Origin: Gymnothorax reevesii
Taxonomy: Eukaryota; Chordata; Actinopteri; Anguilliformes; Muraenidae
Length of the DNA: 64,000 nucleotides
Direction of reading: 5' to 3'
Assembly: GCA_029721435.1 (NCBI GenBank)
Contig: CM056583.1
Span: 74,465,120 to 74,529,119 of the forward strand
The number at the start of each line of letters is the position of its first letter. Positions within the stretch are counted from its first letter, which is position 1. The notes under the pieces were generated by a model, which ran no database searches, was not told where the DNA came from, and saw only the letters and a program-made list of their open reading frames with translations. Below are positions 49,220 to 58,802 of the stretch, piece by piece. Position numbers and translations under genes: made by a program.

Positions 49220-49450
49220 GAGAAGATATTGTCATCAATATCCTCCACCACCATGGAATGGTATTTTTGAACCCAATGAAGCTCATGACGAGAAACATAC
49301 CCACAAAAGTTAATTCATCTAGGTAGTTTCTGATAAAACTTCCTTACTTATGCGAACGGATGGACAGATGGATGTAAGGATGGATGGACAGACGATCAAG
49401 TTCCACTGTAATATCCCCTGCTCCACTTTGCGATGGTGAATAATAATGCA
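49220..49450. repeat. Repeat tail fragment in npr3 intron 7
   Basis: 'AATGAAGCTCATGACGAGAA' and 'GGATGGACAGATGGATGTAA' are followed by a ...CCCCTGCTCCACTTTGCGATGG end. It resembles the tails at 34020 and 36530 in having a GATGGACAGA-type array before a C-rich end. Confidence 0.4.
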
Positions 49451-50505
49451 CCCTTAATGTAACAATGACACACTGCACCATTGACTCACAGCTAAGATGG
49501 GTGCTCAAATCCCAGCCACCCCATTACCCGCTCTGGCCGGAGAACTGGACGAGCGTGGCAGCGATTGGTGTTGCCTTGCTGGGGAAAACTGGGGATATGC
49601 TGGTTAAATTTAGTTTGTTCAATGCTCCGTTGCAACCAGTTTTGTTCGATCAGACGCATGTAGCTGTACGAAATAAATTGTAGGCTGACTACTTGATCCC
49701 GTGACGGCATAGGCAATGTGCAATTAGTGGTGCGACGGCATGGTGTAAAAAAGAGAGGGGTAGCTGTCAGATGAGTTAAAGGAATCGAATGCCACACCTT
49801 CGATGGGAGTCGATGGGAGCACGTTACTTTGCGATGGGCTTCACAGTTCAGCTGTGTTCAGGAAGGAGAATCAAAGTGACGCTATCGTTAACTCCTGGAT
49901 AAGCTGTTTGTGAATTAGCGACCTGTCATCCACGCCAAGATCATGTTTATCTTGCCGCCTGTGGTCGTGATAACAGCCAATTGAATGATAGATTGATTAG
50001 TGAGTGAAGCTTGTGTCTCATCACAACACTTCTCCCTAAGCTTCGCTCATCCAAGGAATAAAAAAGAAGGAAAATCCAAAAAAAGAAAATTGCATAGTCG
50101 CTTTCCACTGCCTCGAGATAACGGTGACAACAATTCACCGGATCACAGCTTATTTTAGGACCAAATCGCCTATGGGATTAGCACACGTACATTCGCTAAT
50201 AAAACGGCAAGGGTGCTGGATGGGAAAATGGCCACGGCGTCAGTCTGAAACGAGCAAAGATACTTGTATTGTGCTTTGCACTGTTTTGCACTTAAGTTAC
50301 AGAACAAACATGGACCGATATGACTTAACGTTGTGTGGTTGTCTCATAAGTCATTTGCTCCCAGAATGATTTGCATGTACTAACTCTTGGGTTTTATAAA
50401 TCATGACTGGTTTTGGATGAAACAGCATTTCTTTTTGAAAATGACAGAGGCGGATTTCATCACAGAAGCACGTTATTCTTTCTGAAACAAGAATTTTTCT
50501 ATGTT

Positions 50506-50955
50506 AAGCGCTGTGAAAAAGTATTTGTCCCCCTTCCTTTTTTGCATATTTGGCCCACTTAAATGTTTCAGATCATCTAACCAATTTTAATATTAGACAA
50601 AGCTAATCCAAGTAAAGACAAAATGCAGTTTTTAAATGATGATTTCATTTATTGAGGGAAAAAGCTATCCAAACCTATCTGCCCCTATGTGAAAAAGTAA
50701 TTTCTCCCTAAACCTAAAAACTGATTGTGCCACCCTCGGCGACAACAACTGTAATCACGTTTGTGATCACTGGCAATGAGTCTTTGACATCGCTGTGGAG
50801 GAATATTGGCCCACTCTTCCTTGCAGAATTTTTCTAATTCAGCCACATTGGAGGGTTTTCAAGCATGAATGGCCTATTTTAGATCATGCCACAGCATCTC
50901 AATTGGATTTAAGTGCGGACTTTGACTTGGCCAGTCCAAAACCTTCATTCAAGAA
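50506..50955 (-). mobile_element. Truncated Tc1-like element, 3' half
   Basis: One end reads GTGAAAAAGTATTTGTCCCCC, a common Tc1-like terminus in fish. On the minus strand, about 50930-50740 reads 'SPHLNPIEMLWHDLK', the last catalytic Glu region, and continues into 'EEWANIPPQRCQRL' after an in-frame stop. The other half of the element is absent, replaced at about 50955 by unrelated sequence and a T run (51012-51032) next to npr3 exon 8. Confidence 0.75.
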
Positions 50956-51107
50956 AACAGAAAAATCTGGTTTTCGATGCTGTTCTGCGATCCGGTCCCA
51001 TTTACGTATATCTTTTTTTTTTTTTTTTTTTTAATGGCAAAAACATGTTGATGAGTTACAAATTATGGTGAGAATGCTCAAGTTAAATAATCAATGATAT
51101 TTTTCAG

Positions 51108-51210
51108 GAAGAATTACAGGATAACAATTGAGAGGCGATCTTCGCGTGACATTGGGAAGCACCGACAGCTGAGAGAGGGCTCCATTCAGTCAACCTTTTC
51201 CACTGCATAA
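51108..51210 (+). CDS. npr3: npr3 coding exon 8: cytoplasmic tail and stop
   Basis: The acceptor GATATTTTTCAG precedes 51108. The reading completes Arg468 and continues '[20 protein letters not shown]' and '[13 protein letters not shown]', ending in TAA at 51208-51210. 'YRITIERR' and 'GKHR.LRE.SI.S.FS.A' are hallmarks of the NPR-C tail. The tail is rich in Arg and Lys, as expected for the family's Gi-activating segment. It lies 6.8 kb beyond exon 7 and is too short to stand out as an open frame, so it is easily missed. Confidence 0.95.
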
Positions 51211-53228
51211 TGCACATAAAATACTGGTTGTTTGTTCACTTAGAAACATGCCTTGGGACTGTGGTGATAACATGGTAACTGTCTTCAGTGACCAAATGTC
51301 ATTCTAAAAATATTTTTCCCATTTCTTAAACTCAGGAAAGTCGTCACACAGCTGAATGGGGGTTGCTACCTTACTTGTTTGTAATGGGAGAGGGAGGCAT
51401 CAGGTAATCCCTGATGGTCTTCCTGCTATATGCATTATCATTCCGAAATCCGTGTAATGACAACATTTGAGCTGGTGGTTGTACGGGGCCAGCCCATTCT
51501 TTTTGCAAAGATAAAGCTCAGCCTATGCAGTACAGTGACAGAAATCTTTCTTTCATCTTAAAGATTTCAAACGCGCACAAAGGATGGCTGCATTGAATCA
51601 TGTCTTTTAGTGTCTAAAGTCACTGATTGGGCTAAGAGTCCGCAAAACATATTCTCAGTGTTTCATTTGCCTGCTGACAGGAAGCCATCGATGAAACCTT
51701 AAACCAGTAAAGCCTTTTATTTTGACATCCCTGCTTTATATTGTAAATTAGGTAGTACTGGAATTATTATGAATATTGAATAAGGATACTACTTTGAAAT
51801 AATCAACCCCAAAAATTAAGCAAAATGTAACACTTCTCTTGACTAATGCTAAAAAAAAAAAAATACTAAAAATACCTTACATTTGAATCGGTATTGTTTC
51901 AGTGGAACCGAACAATGCATGGTAAAATTCTTTTCTCCATGATCAGCATTGGAGGAGGGTACTCTTGAGCTTCAATTAAGATTCCACTCGTATGATTTTT
52001 TTTTTTTTTTAATTGAAATTTTGATACAGGCAGTAACAATGCACAATATGTTTGAAACTGCTTAACTTTTTGGGGCATTTTGGAAGCTATACATTATCTT
52101 CATAATTTAAGCAGTATTTATTTTGCCGAATTTTTGCTCATCAACATTTGAAAAGATGAGCTTCTTTTTTTAAGCTAGCCACGAGTTAAACATCTTAATT
52201 ATCAGTCTGAACTGTGCTTTTTATTTAATGAACTCAAAGGTTTTTCAAGGTTTTATTGATACTTAAGAAAAGCAATCATTTGAAAATTTTGTATTTTTAG
52301 TTTCTCAAAGCTTACACATTTATTTTTAAGAAAGTTGTCTGTAAAACAGCGCTTGTTCATGTGAAAATGATATAAAATTGATATCACATTTCTAACGTCT
52401 CATTTTTAAAATGCTTGTACAGTCTTGCTCATGAACTTGAAAAAAATTGAATAAACAGTTTCTGCTTCAAATAAGAATTATTTTTTTTTTTGTATGCTTG
52501 GATTTTATTTGGTTCACATCTTTTCAGACTTTGATCATCATGGATCGCCAAAATAATGTGAAAACCGCTCCATGCATTGATTTACAGTCTGAACTAATTC
52601 TTCTTTTAGAAATATAAACATTACAAAACATGTTGACTGTAAAATTTCCATAGAATATTGAAGTCAAGTGTATTGAAATTTTTTTCAGTGGTGCAGTTAA
52701 GTGTCATGATCATTAATTAATGGTAATATTTTGCAATGAATCTGTAATGTATTTTATTGTTAATGTCTTTATATGAATACACATGTAATCCTCTGGAGAG
52801 TGACTTCAAATATAGAATGTATAATTAAGGTTAAAATGTAAATGGATAGTTTTGTTTCTATTTGATGTTTAAATAAAATATCTCCCTTTATATTAAAATT
52901 CTGTTTACTGTATTTACCTTGATGTTACTCAGGAGAATTTTGGGATGTTGCCAAGTGGGAACAATGTGGTTATATGCTCTCAATATTTCTGAGAATTTTT
53001 CTCCATAACTGAAATCGGTATAATTTATAGAAGAATTTTCAGTGCCTTTTATATTTATGTAAAGCTATTAAATCCTCTACCCACGTGCTCTGAAATATTT
53101 TACTTTTTGAAAACGTTAATTCAGAGCCTAAGCAATGTTGCCTTCATATCACATTTTCGCAGACACACACACTGTAAACCCTGATAGTGTGGTGAACTCA
53201 AATGTTTTGTGGAAACAGATTACTGCAA
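51211..53228 (+). other. npr3: npr3 3' UTR and downstream flank
   Basis: The sequence after the stop is AT-rich, with no coding frame. Candidate polyadenylation signals AATAAA lie at about 52449 and 52870. The second precedes a T-rich stretch and would give a 3' UTR of about 1.7 kb. Which one is used cannot be decided here. No regulatory RNA is evident. Confidence 0.45.
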
Positions 53229-53550
53229 AAAATAAATAAAAACAGAATACAATGATTTGCAAATCCTTTTCAACCAATATTCAATCGAATACACTGCAAA
53301 GACAAGTTCCTTAATGTTCGAACAGGTAAACTTTGTAATTTTTTGCAAATATTAGCTCATTTGGAATTTGATGCCTGCAACATGTTTCAAAAAAGCTGGC
53401 ACAAGTGGCAAAAAAGACAGAGTTGAGGAATGCTCATCAAACACTTATTTGGAACATCCCACAGGTGAACAGGCTAATTGGGAACAGGTGGGTGCCATGA
53501 TTGGGTATAAAAGCAGCTTCCCTGATATGCTCAGTCATTCACAAAAAAGG

Positions 53551-54492
53551 ATGGGGCGAGGGTCACCACTTAGTGAAGAAATACGTGAGCTGATTGTCGA
53601 ACAGTTTAAAAACAACATTCCTCAACGAGCTATTGCAAGAAATTTAGGGATTTCATCATCTACGGTCCGTAATATCGTCGAAAGGTTCAGAGAATCTGGA
53701 GAAATCGCTGCACGTAAGCGACAAGGCCAAAAACCAACATTGAATGCCCGTGACCTTCGATCCCTCAGGCAGTACTGCATTAAAAACCGACATCAGTGTG
53801 TAAAGGACATCACCACATGGGCTCAGGAACACTTCAGAAAACCACTGTCAGGAACTACAGTTCGTCGCTACATCTGCAAGTGCAAGTTAAAACTCTACAA
53901 TCCAAAGCGAAAGCCATTTATCAACAGCTCCCAGAAACGCCGCCGGCTTCGCTGGGCCCAAGCTCATCTAAGATGGACTGATGCAAAGTGGAAAAGTGTT
54001 CTGTGGTCTGACGAGTCCACATTTCAAATTGTTTTTGAAAACTGTGGACGTCGTGTCCTCCGGACCAAAGAGGAAAAGAACCATCCAAACTGTTATAGGC
54101 GCAAAGTTCAAAAGCCAGCATCTGTGATGGTATGGGGGTGTATTAGTGCCCAAGGCATGGGCAACTTACACATATGTGAAGGCACCATTAATGCTGAAAG
54201 ATACATACAGGTTTTGGAGCAACATATGTTGCCATCCAAGCAACATCTTTTTCATGGACGCCCCTGCTTATTTCAGCAAGACAATGCCAAGCCACATTCT
54301 GCACTTGTTACAACAGCATGGCTTTGTAGTAAAAGAGTGCGGGTACTGGACTGGCCTGCCTGTAGTCCAGACCTGTCTCCCATTGAAAATGTGTGGCGCA
54401 TTATGAAGCGTAAAATACGACAACGGAGACCCCGAACTGTTGAACAACTTAAGCTGTACATCAAGCATCAAGCCACATTCCGCACGTGTTAA
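53551..54492 (+). CDS. Tc1-like transposase, C-terminus disrupted
   Basis: The enzyme would excise and insert its element at TA sites. The open frame from the ATG at 53551 has 313 codons. Residues about 8-60 form a paired helix-turn-helix DNA-binding part ('NIPQRAIARNLGISSSTVRN'), followed by a second helical part and a basic 'KRRRLRWAQAHLRW' stretch. The catalytic residues are Asp154 (WSDEST), Asp244 (QQDNAKPH) and Glu279 (SPIENVW), the last two 34 residues apart (DD34E). Relatives end some 25-30 residues later with a helix. Here a 181-bp duplication shifts the frame after about residue 305 and adds 'HQATFRTC' before the stop. The catalytic core looks intact; activity is doubtful. Confidence 0.88.
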   Translation: MGRGSPLSEEIRELIVEQFKNNIPQRAIARNLGISSSTVRNIVERFRESGEIAARKRQGQKPTLNARDLRSLRQYCIKNRHQCVKDITTWAQEHFRKPLSGTTVRRYICKCKLKLYNPKRKPFINSSQKRRRLRWAQAHLRWTDAKWKSVLWSDESTFQIVFENCGRRVLRTKEEKNHPNCYRRKVQKPASVMVWGCISAQGMGNLHICEGTINAERYIQVLEQHMLPSKQHLFHGRPCLFQQDNAKPHSALVTTAWLCSKRVRVLDWPACSPDLSPIENVWRIMKRKIRQRRPRTVEQLKLYIKHQATFRTC

Positions 54493-54650
54493 AACTGCGT
54501 GGCTTCGTAGTAAAAGAGTATGGATAATAGACTGGCCTGCCTGCAGTCCAGACCTGTCTCCTGTTGAAAATGTGTGGCGCAATATGAAGTGGAAAATATG
54601 ACAACGGAGACCCCGGACAGTTGAGTAACTGAAGTCATACATCAAACAAG
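54289..54650 (+). repeat. 181-bp tandem duplication inside the transposase gene
   Basis: AAGCCACATTCTGCAC at 54289 recurs as AAGCCACATTCCGCAC at 54470, and the similarity runs on through 'GACCTGTCTCCCATTGAAAA' to the phrase ACATCAA in both. The second copy differs at many sites and carries its own stops (AATATGA, TTGAGTAACTGA). It is therefore older or comes from another family member. The offset is not a multiple of three. Confidence 0.9.
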
Positions 54651-54683
54651 AGTGAGAAAGAATTCCACCTGCTAACCTTTAAC

Positions 54684-54778
54684 AATTGAAGCACTGATTA
54701 CTAAAAACCCCACTAGTCAAGTCAAGTCAAGTCAAGTCAAGTGTGACTTATGGGGTTTTTGTAATTGGTGCTTCAATT
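54684..54778. repeat. Hairpin with a TCAAG pentamer array as loop
   Basis: CAATTGAAGCACTGATTACT and AAAAACCCCA on the left pair with TGGGGTTTTT and the reverse complement near the right end (CAATTG at about 54774). Between them lies a TCAAG array of about five units (54717-54741). Only the right arm (GGTGTCCCCAGTTCCC onward) continues as normal element sequence, so the left arm is probably an inverted copy of it. Confidence 0.8.
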
Positions 54779-55670
54779 GGTGTCCCCAGTTCCCAAATGC
54801 TTATTGAGTGTTCCTAAAAGGATAGGTGATGTAACACAGCGATAAACATGTCCCTGTCCCACCTTTTTTGAATTGTGTTGTAGGCATCAAATTCAAAATG
54901 AGTGAATGTTTCCAAAAAAAAAAAACAAAAGAAACAATAAAGTTGATCAGTTTTAAAATTTAAACATCTTGTCCTTGTGGTGTACTCAGTTGAATATCAG
55001 TCAAAAAGGATTTGCAAATCATTGTATTCTGTTTTTCAAACCGATTACCTTACAGAAATTTTCTAGTAATAAATAATGACAGCCCAATTTACAGTGCAGC
55101 TCATGGTTCTTGTCATCTTTCCTGCCTAAGCTAAGGTTTCCCATAATAAATTCATCTAATCATTTATAAGCCTGTTAATGACATAGGTCAAAATATGTAT
55201 CAGGCGTAGCGATTCCGTAGCTACAAACCTTTCTTCAATTTAAAATGTGCTTTTGATTTTAAGACGAATTATGTCTATTTTTGGCTGGAAAATTAATTAA
55301 CTTTACAGTGGTTAAGCTGCAAAACATATAGCCATAACTTAAGTGTGTTTTTTTTTTTATGTCGCGCCCAAATAATTCCCATTACCTTAAGTGTGTAAAC
55401 GTAATATTGATGCAATTTTGTGATAAATAATTAAAGTGTGAGAATGAAGTAGTTCTTCTTAACTAGACCATGCATTTTTGTGGCAATGTTGCAGTGGGCA
55501 ACGGCATTAATTTATCTTGAATAAATATGAAATTGGCATGACGTGGTAAAATTGCATCTTGGGGAGGTTTTCCATAATAAGTGCTTTCCTTTGGATACAG
55601 CTAAGAAATTTGCTTCAAGCCTCCACTCTGATAGGCATAGATTTCACACCTGGTTAAATAGTAAAAATAG

Positions 55671-55774
55671 TGTACTCCACTGAATATCGGTGGAAAAGGA
55701 TTTACAAATCATTGTATTCTGTTTTTATTCACGTTTTACTCAACATCCCAACTTCATTGGATTTGGGGTTTGTA
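55671..55774 (+). mobile_element. Solo right end of a Tc1-like transposon
   Basis: 'GGATTTACAAATCATTGTAT' and 'CTGTTTTTATTCACGTTTTA' are followed by TCATTGGATTTGGGGTTTGTA. This is the complete right terminal repeat of the family of the element at 53231-55040, including the outer bases lacking there. No left end or body adjoins it. Confidence 0.8.
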
Positions 55775-57171
55775 GTATGGACACCTGAATCTGAAAAATC
55801 TCATCCGCATCAATCCTCTGTCACAACATAAATTTAGGGATGGAGCATATATTCACAGAAATGTGTCAAATGCATCATAGCTCTTTTTGAGTAAAGAAAT
55901 ATACAGCATTGTGATATTTTTTAAAGAATAGAATTGCTCACATGCACGTGCTGGTATTCACGCATACTGGATATACTCTCAACCTCTCTTTGCTGCATTT
56001 AAATATATCTTATATCTTGTGTGATCGATAGGTTTAAAGAGGAGCTAATTATATAGCACAGGCTTGACATTTGTGTCAGAGTTTGCATCTCCCAGCAAGA
56101 GAGTGTGAGGATCATTAATTGGAGTTATATGACACCACCACAAATTCAGCTCCAATCGTAGCCATTCCAAAAAAAAAAAATTAACAAACTATACTGGCAA
56201 CCACAGTTTTCTCTCTCTTTTTTCTTTTGTTTTTAGAAAGATTTTTTTAATTTATGTGTTTTTCATGAATTAAGAATATTAGATCTGGATTAACAGGTAT
56301 GCCTAGACAGACTCAGCAGCTTGTTACAAGTACAAAATGATTCCTGCTTATAACAAGCTTTTCCTCCCACGCAGCTAAGATTGCCATAGCAACTCCAATA
56401 CCTTAGTGGCTCCTCATATTTCTGCCAGCGCTCTCTTAGGGAGTTCACATTATTCAGCCATAATAGAGGAACAGGCCACCCAGGCCATATGCACAAACTG
56501 CAGTGCATGACAGCACGCTGCACAAATTACTCAAGGCAAGGAGCTGGATATTTTTGGCTAAGGGTCGACTACAGCCGTGCAAATCGAGTCAAGCCACACT
56601 CCTACAGATGAGAAAACACTTTCCCAGTCTCCCCTGATGTGAAAATGAACTTGCCCTATAATCACTGTCAGTTTCAAGATAGCGCTGGATGGGATTGCAG
56701 AACCATTTCATTATGCATGATTCAACTAAAGAGCTAGGTCTACATTAATAATGTCCAGGAGTCCTATTGCAAATTCCAGATTAGAACGAAGCATTGACAT
56801 GATTATATTTGCAAATATTGAAATTGTGAAAGTATGAAATTATTGGAAAATGTAAAAATTGCAAAGACTTCACAGTGTACATGCTCAAGATTAAAAACAG
56901 ATTACCATAGCTTGTCAGAAGAATTTTCCAGAATTCTACCAGCAAGAATCATTTTTTTAGATAGCCAATGTCTTACCTGCCAGCAAAATAATGCGCTGGC
57001 ACCTGTGACTAATGACTTAAGGGTTTATTTACAGGGACAACCCCTGTTAGAATAGCATGGAAATGCACTTTGGGTTCAGCAGAATCAAAACTGAACTTTG
57101 AAGATCCAAATACTGAATAAAACATACAGTTCTGTGCAACAGATTGCCTGCGACATAAAGTCCAGCTTGCT

Positions 57172-57229
<58 letters not shown>

Positions 57230-58117
57230 TTTTTTTTTTTTAGATTTATACTTAGCTTGTCAGAAAATTACAATTTGAAAAGTTAATGCTGGTTTAGAAA
57301 TGTTTTACGAGACATATGGGCACAAGTTCAGATGGAAAAAGTGGCTAATTTGCGCAAAGCTGCTTAAAGCACTTCTTTCCACTACGTCATACTACGTAGT
57401 GGGAGTTGTAGTCTTTAGCTGGGCCTTAGCGCATTGAGTTGTGATTGTGTCTGTGAGTGTGGGCAGTCATGATATAGTGAGTTGTGGTTTTACATCGCTG
57501 CTTAGCATTTGTCAGCATAGCAGGTCATTGCCTTTGTTCAAGCTGCTCAAACTCAGGCCTGTCAGGACAGCGAGTCCACTGCTCTCCATCGTTTTCCTGA
57601 CAGAAAGAGAAAAGGCGCTATAGCTGTTGTGCCTGGTTTACGATAAACGTGGTCACACGTGGCGTCAATTTTAGACTAGTGGATTATCTTCCCAGAGATG
57701 TGATGGAGCTGGTAACTCGAAAGTACAGCAAAATATGTGGTCATCATATACAGGCACAACTCGTGCAAGCTGATATGATGCATTTTAGTTTCAGTTGTGT
57801 CCAGAGTGCTTCAGTGTCAGCTGAGTCTGTGCTGGGTTCTTTCTTGTCCTAGAGAGCAAATGCAATCACTCTTCGTCGCTGGAGGGCTATACAATCGATT
57901 TGTATATTAGTGGCTCCAGATGTGTACAATATTACCTCCAGGTAAAGCTTACGACAGCTACAGTACAAATGCAATTTCTGCTATCCCCTTGATCAATATA
58001 AATTTACAAACAAAAGTAACACAAAAAGAACTTAACGAGCAGACAAAAAAACACCACAATCACTTGGAAATAAGAGATGAAAAATTATTGCAGTTGTTCA
58101 TGGATGTTGTCTGGTGA
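55775..58117. other. Intergenic AT-rich stretch
   Basis: I see no gene. A TA microsatellite lies at 57174-57224. Around 57350-57650 a GC-richer block (ACTACGTCATACTACGTAGT palindrome near 57380) looks like part of an interspersed repeat, but I cannot name it. The short open frames resemble no protein family. Confidence 0.5.
57174..57224. repeat. TA microsatellite
   Basis: An uninterrupted TA tract of about 50 bases, followed by a T run at 57230-57241. Confidence 0.95.
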
Positions 58118-58125
58118 TTTTGGAC

Positions 58126-58794
58126 CAGGGGCGGTGTTAGACCTGAATATATAATATCTATCCCTTTATTGACAACAATTAGTTCTGGGTAATTCTAGAT
58201 GGTTTTCCATTCTTAACACGTTTTCCATTTCAAGAATAATCAAGTGGCAATTGAAGACACGGCTTCTCTCCCCCATTCAATCTAGGAGCGACAAAATAAT
58301 GGGCTATATTCAGTACAGAAAAATAATTTAATTTTAATTAGGTCTATGCACCGGCACTCGGCGACGGCATTTCAGAACTCTTCAGCAAATGAAGGTATTT
58401 CAGCGTCAAGTACGTACACCTGTTTTTGCAGCACAGTCATGCAACTTGATGTCAAAAATAGACAGCTGTCTGATTGGAAAATGTAAACGGACGAAACCAC
58501 GTACTAACCACCAAAATTACCTTCATTCACTGAAGAGTTCTGAAATGCCGTCGCCGAGTGATGGTGCATAGACCTAATTATAATCAAATTATTTTTCGGT
58601 ACTGAATGTAGCCCATTATTTTGTCGCTCTTAGATTGCATGGGGGAGAGAAGTCCTTTCTTCAGTTACCACTTGAACATTCTTGAATTGGGAAACGTGTT
58701 GATAAAGGAAAACTGTAGAATTAGCCAGGACTAATTGTTATCAATAAAGGGATGAATATTAGCCCCCGAATTTTCAAGTCTAACGCCGCCCCTG
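58126..58794. mobile_element. 669-bp hAT-like inverted-repeat MITE
   Basis: The ends CAGGGGCGGTGTTAGAC and GTCTAACGCCGCCCCTG are perfect inverted repeats apart from one base. The arms stay complementary for about 270 bases (58126-58400 against 58520-58794), leaving a core of about 120 bases. Flanking 8-mers TTTTGGAC (58118-58125) and TTTTTGAC (58795-58802) differ at one site, fitting an aged 8-bp hAT duplication. It encodes nothing. Transcribed, it would fold into a very long hairpin. Confidence 0.85.
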
Positions 58795-58802
58795 TTTTTG
58801 AC

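Larger units (their letters stand above)
30512..51210 (+). other. npr3: npr3 gene: natriuretic peptide receptor 3 (clearance receptor), complete coding span
   Basis: NPR-C is a single-pass plasma-membrane receptor. It binds natriuretic peptides, removes them by internalisation, and can signal through Gi; unlike NPR-A and NPR-B it lacks kinase and guanylyl cyclase domains. The coding sequence joins 30512-31181, 33728-33850, 36061-36233, 40645-40780, 42680-42774, 43660-43780, 44174-44258 and 51108-51210. All junctions are GT-AG, phases agree, and the sum is 1506 bases: 501 residues plus TAA, against about 541 in mammals. Order: signal peptide (about 1-22), ANF-receptor ectodomain (about 24-440), membrane span (446-467) and basic 34-residue tail (468-501). 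The introns are roughly 2.5, 2.2, 4.4, 1.9, 0.9, 0.4 and 6.8 kb. The gene diverges from arid3c. Confidence 0.95.
53231..55040 (+). mobile_element. Rearranged Tc1-like transposon
   Basis: Inner terminal repeats match: AATAAAAACAGAATACAATG at 53234 on, and CATTGTATTCTGTTTTT ending at about 55037. The match extends some 70 bp inward in inverted orientation. The outermost bases found in complete relatives, ending in TTGGGGTTGTA, are missing on both sides. The element holds a transposase gene (53551-54492), a 181-bp internal duplication and a hairpin with a pentamer array, listed separately. Confidence 0.85.

Noticed and set aside
49465..49797. Open frames on both strands near 49.6 kb
   Set aside because: They are mirror-image by-products of one another, with no conserved motif, inside npr3 intron 7.
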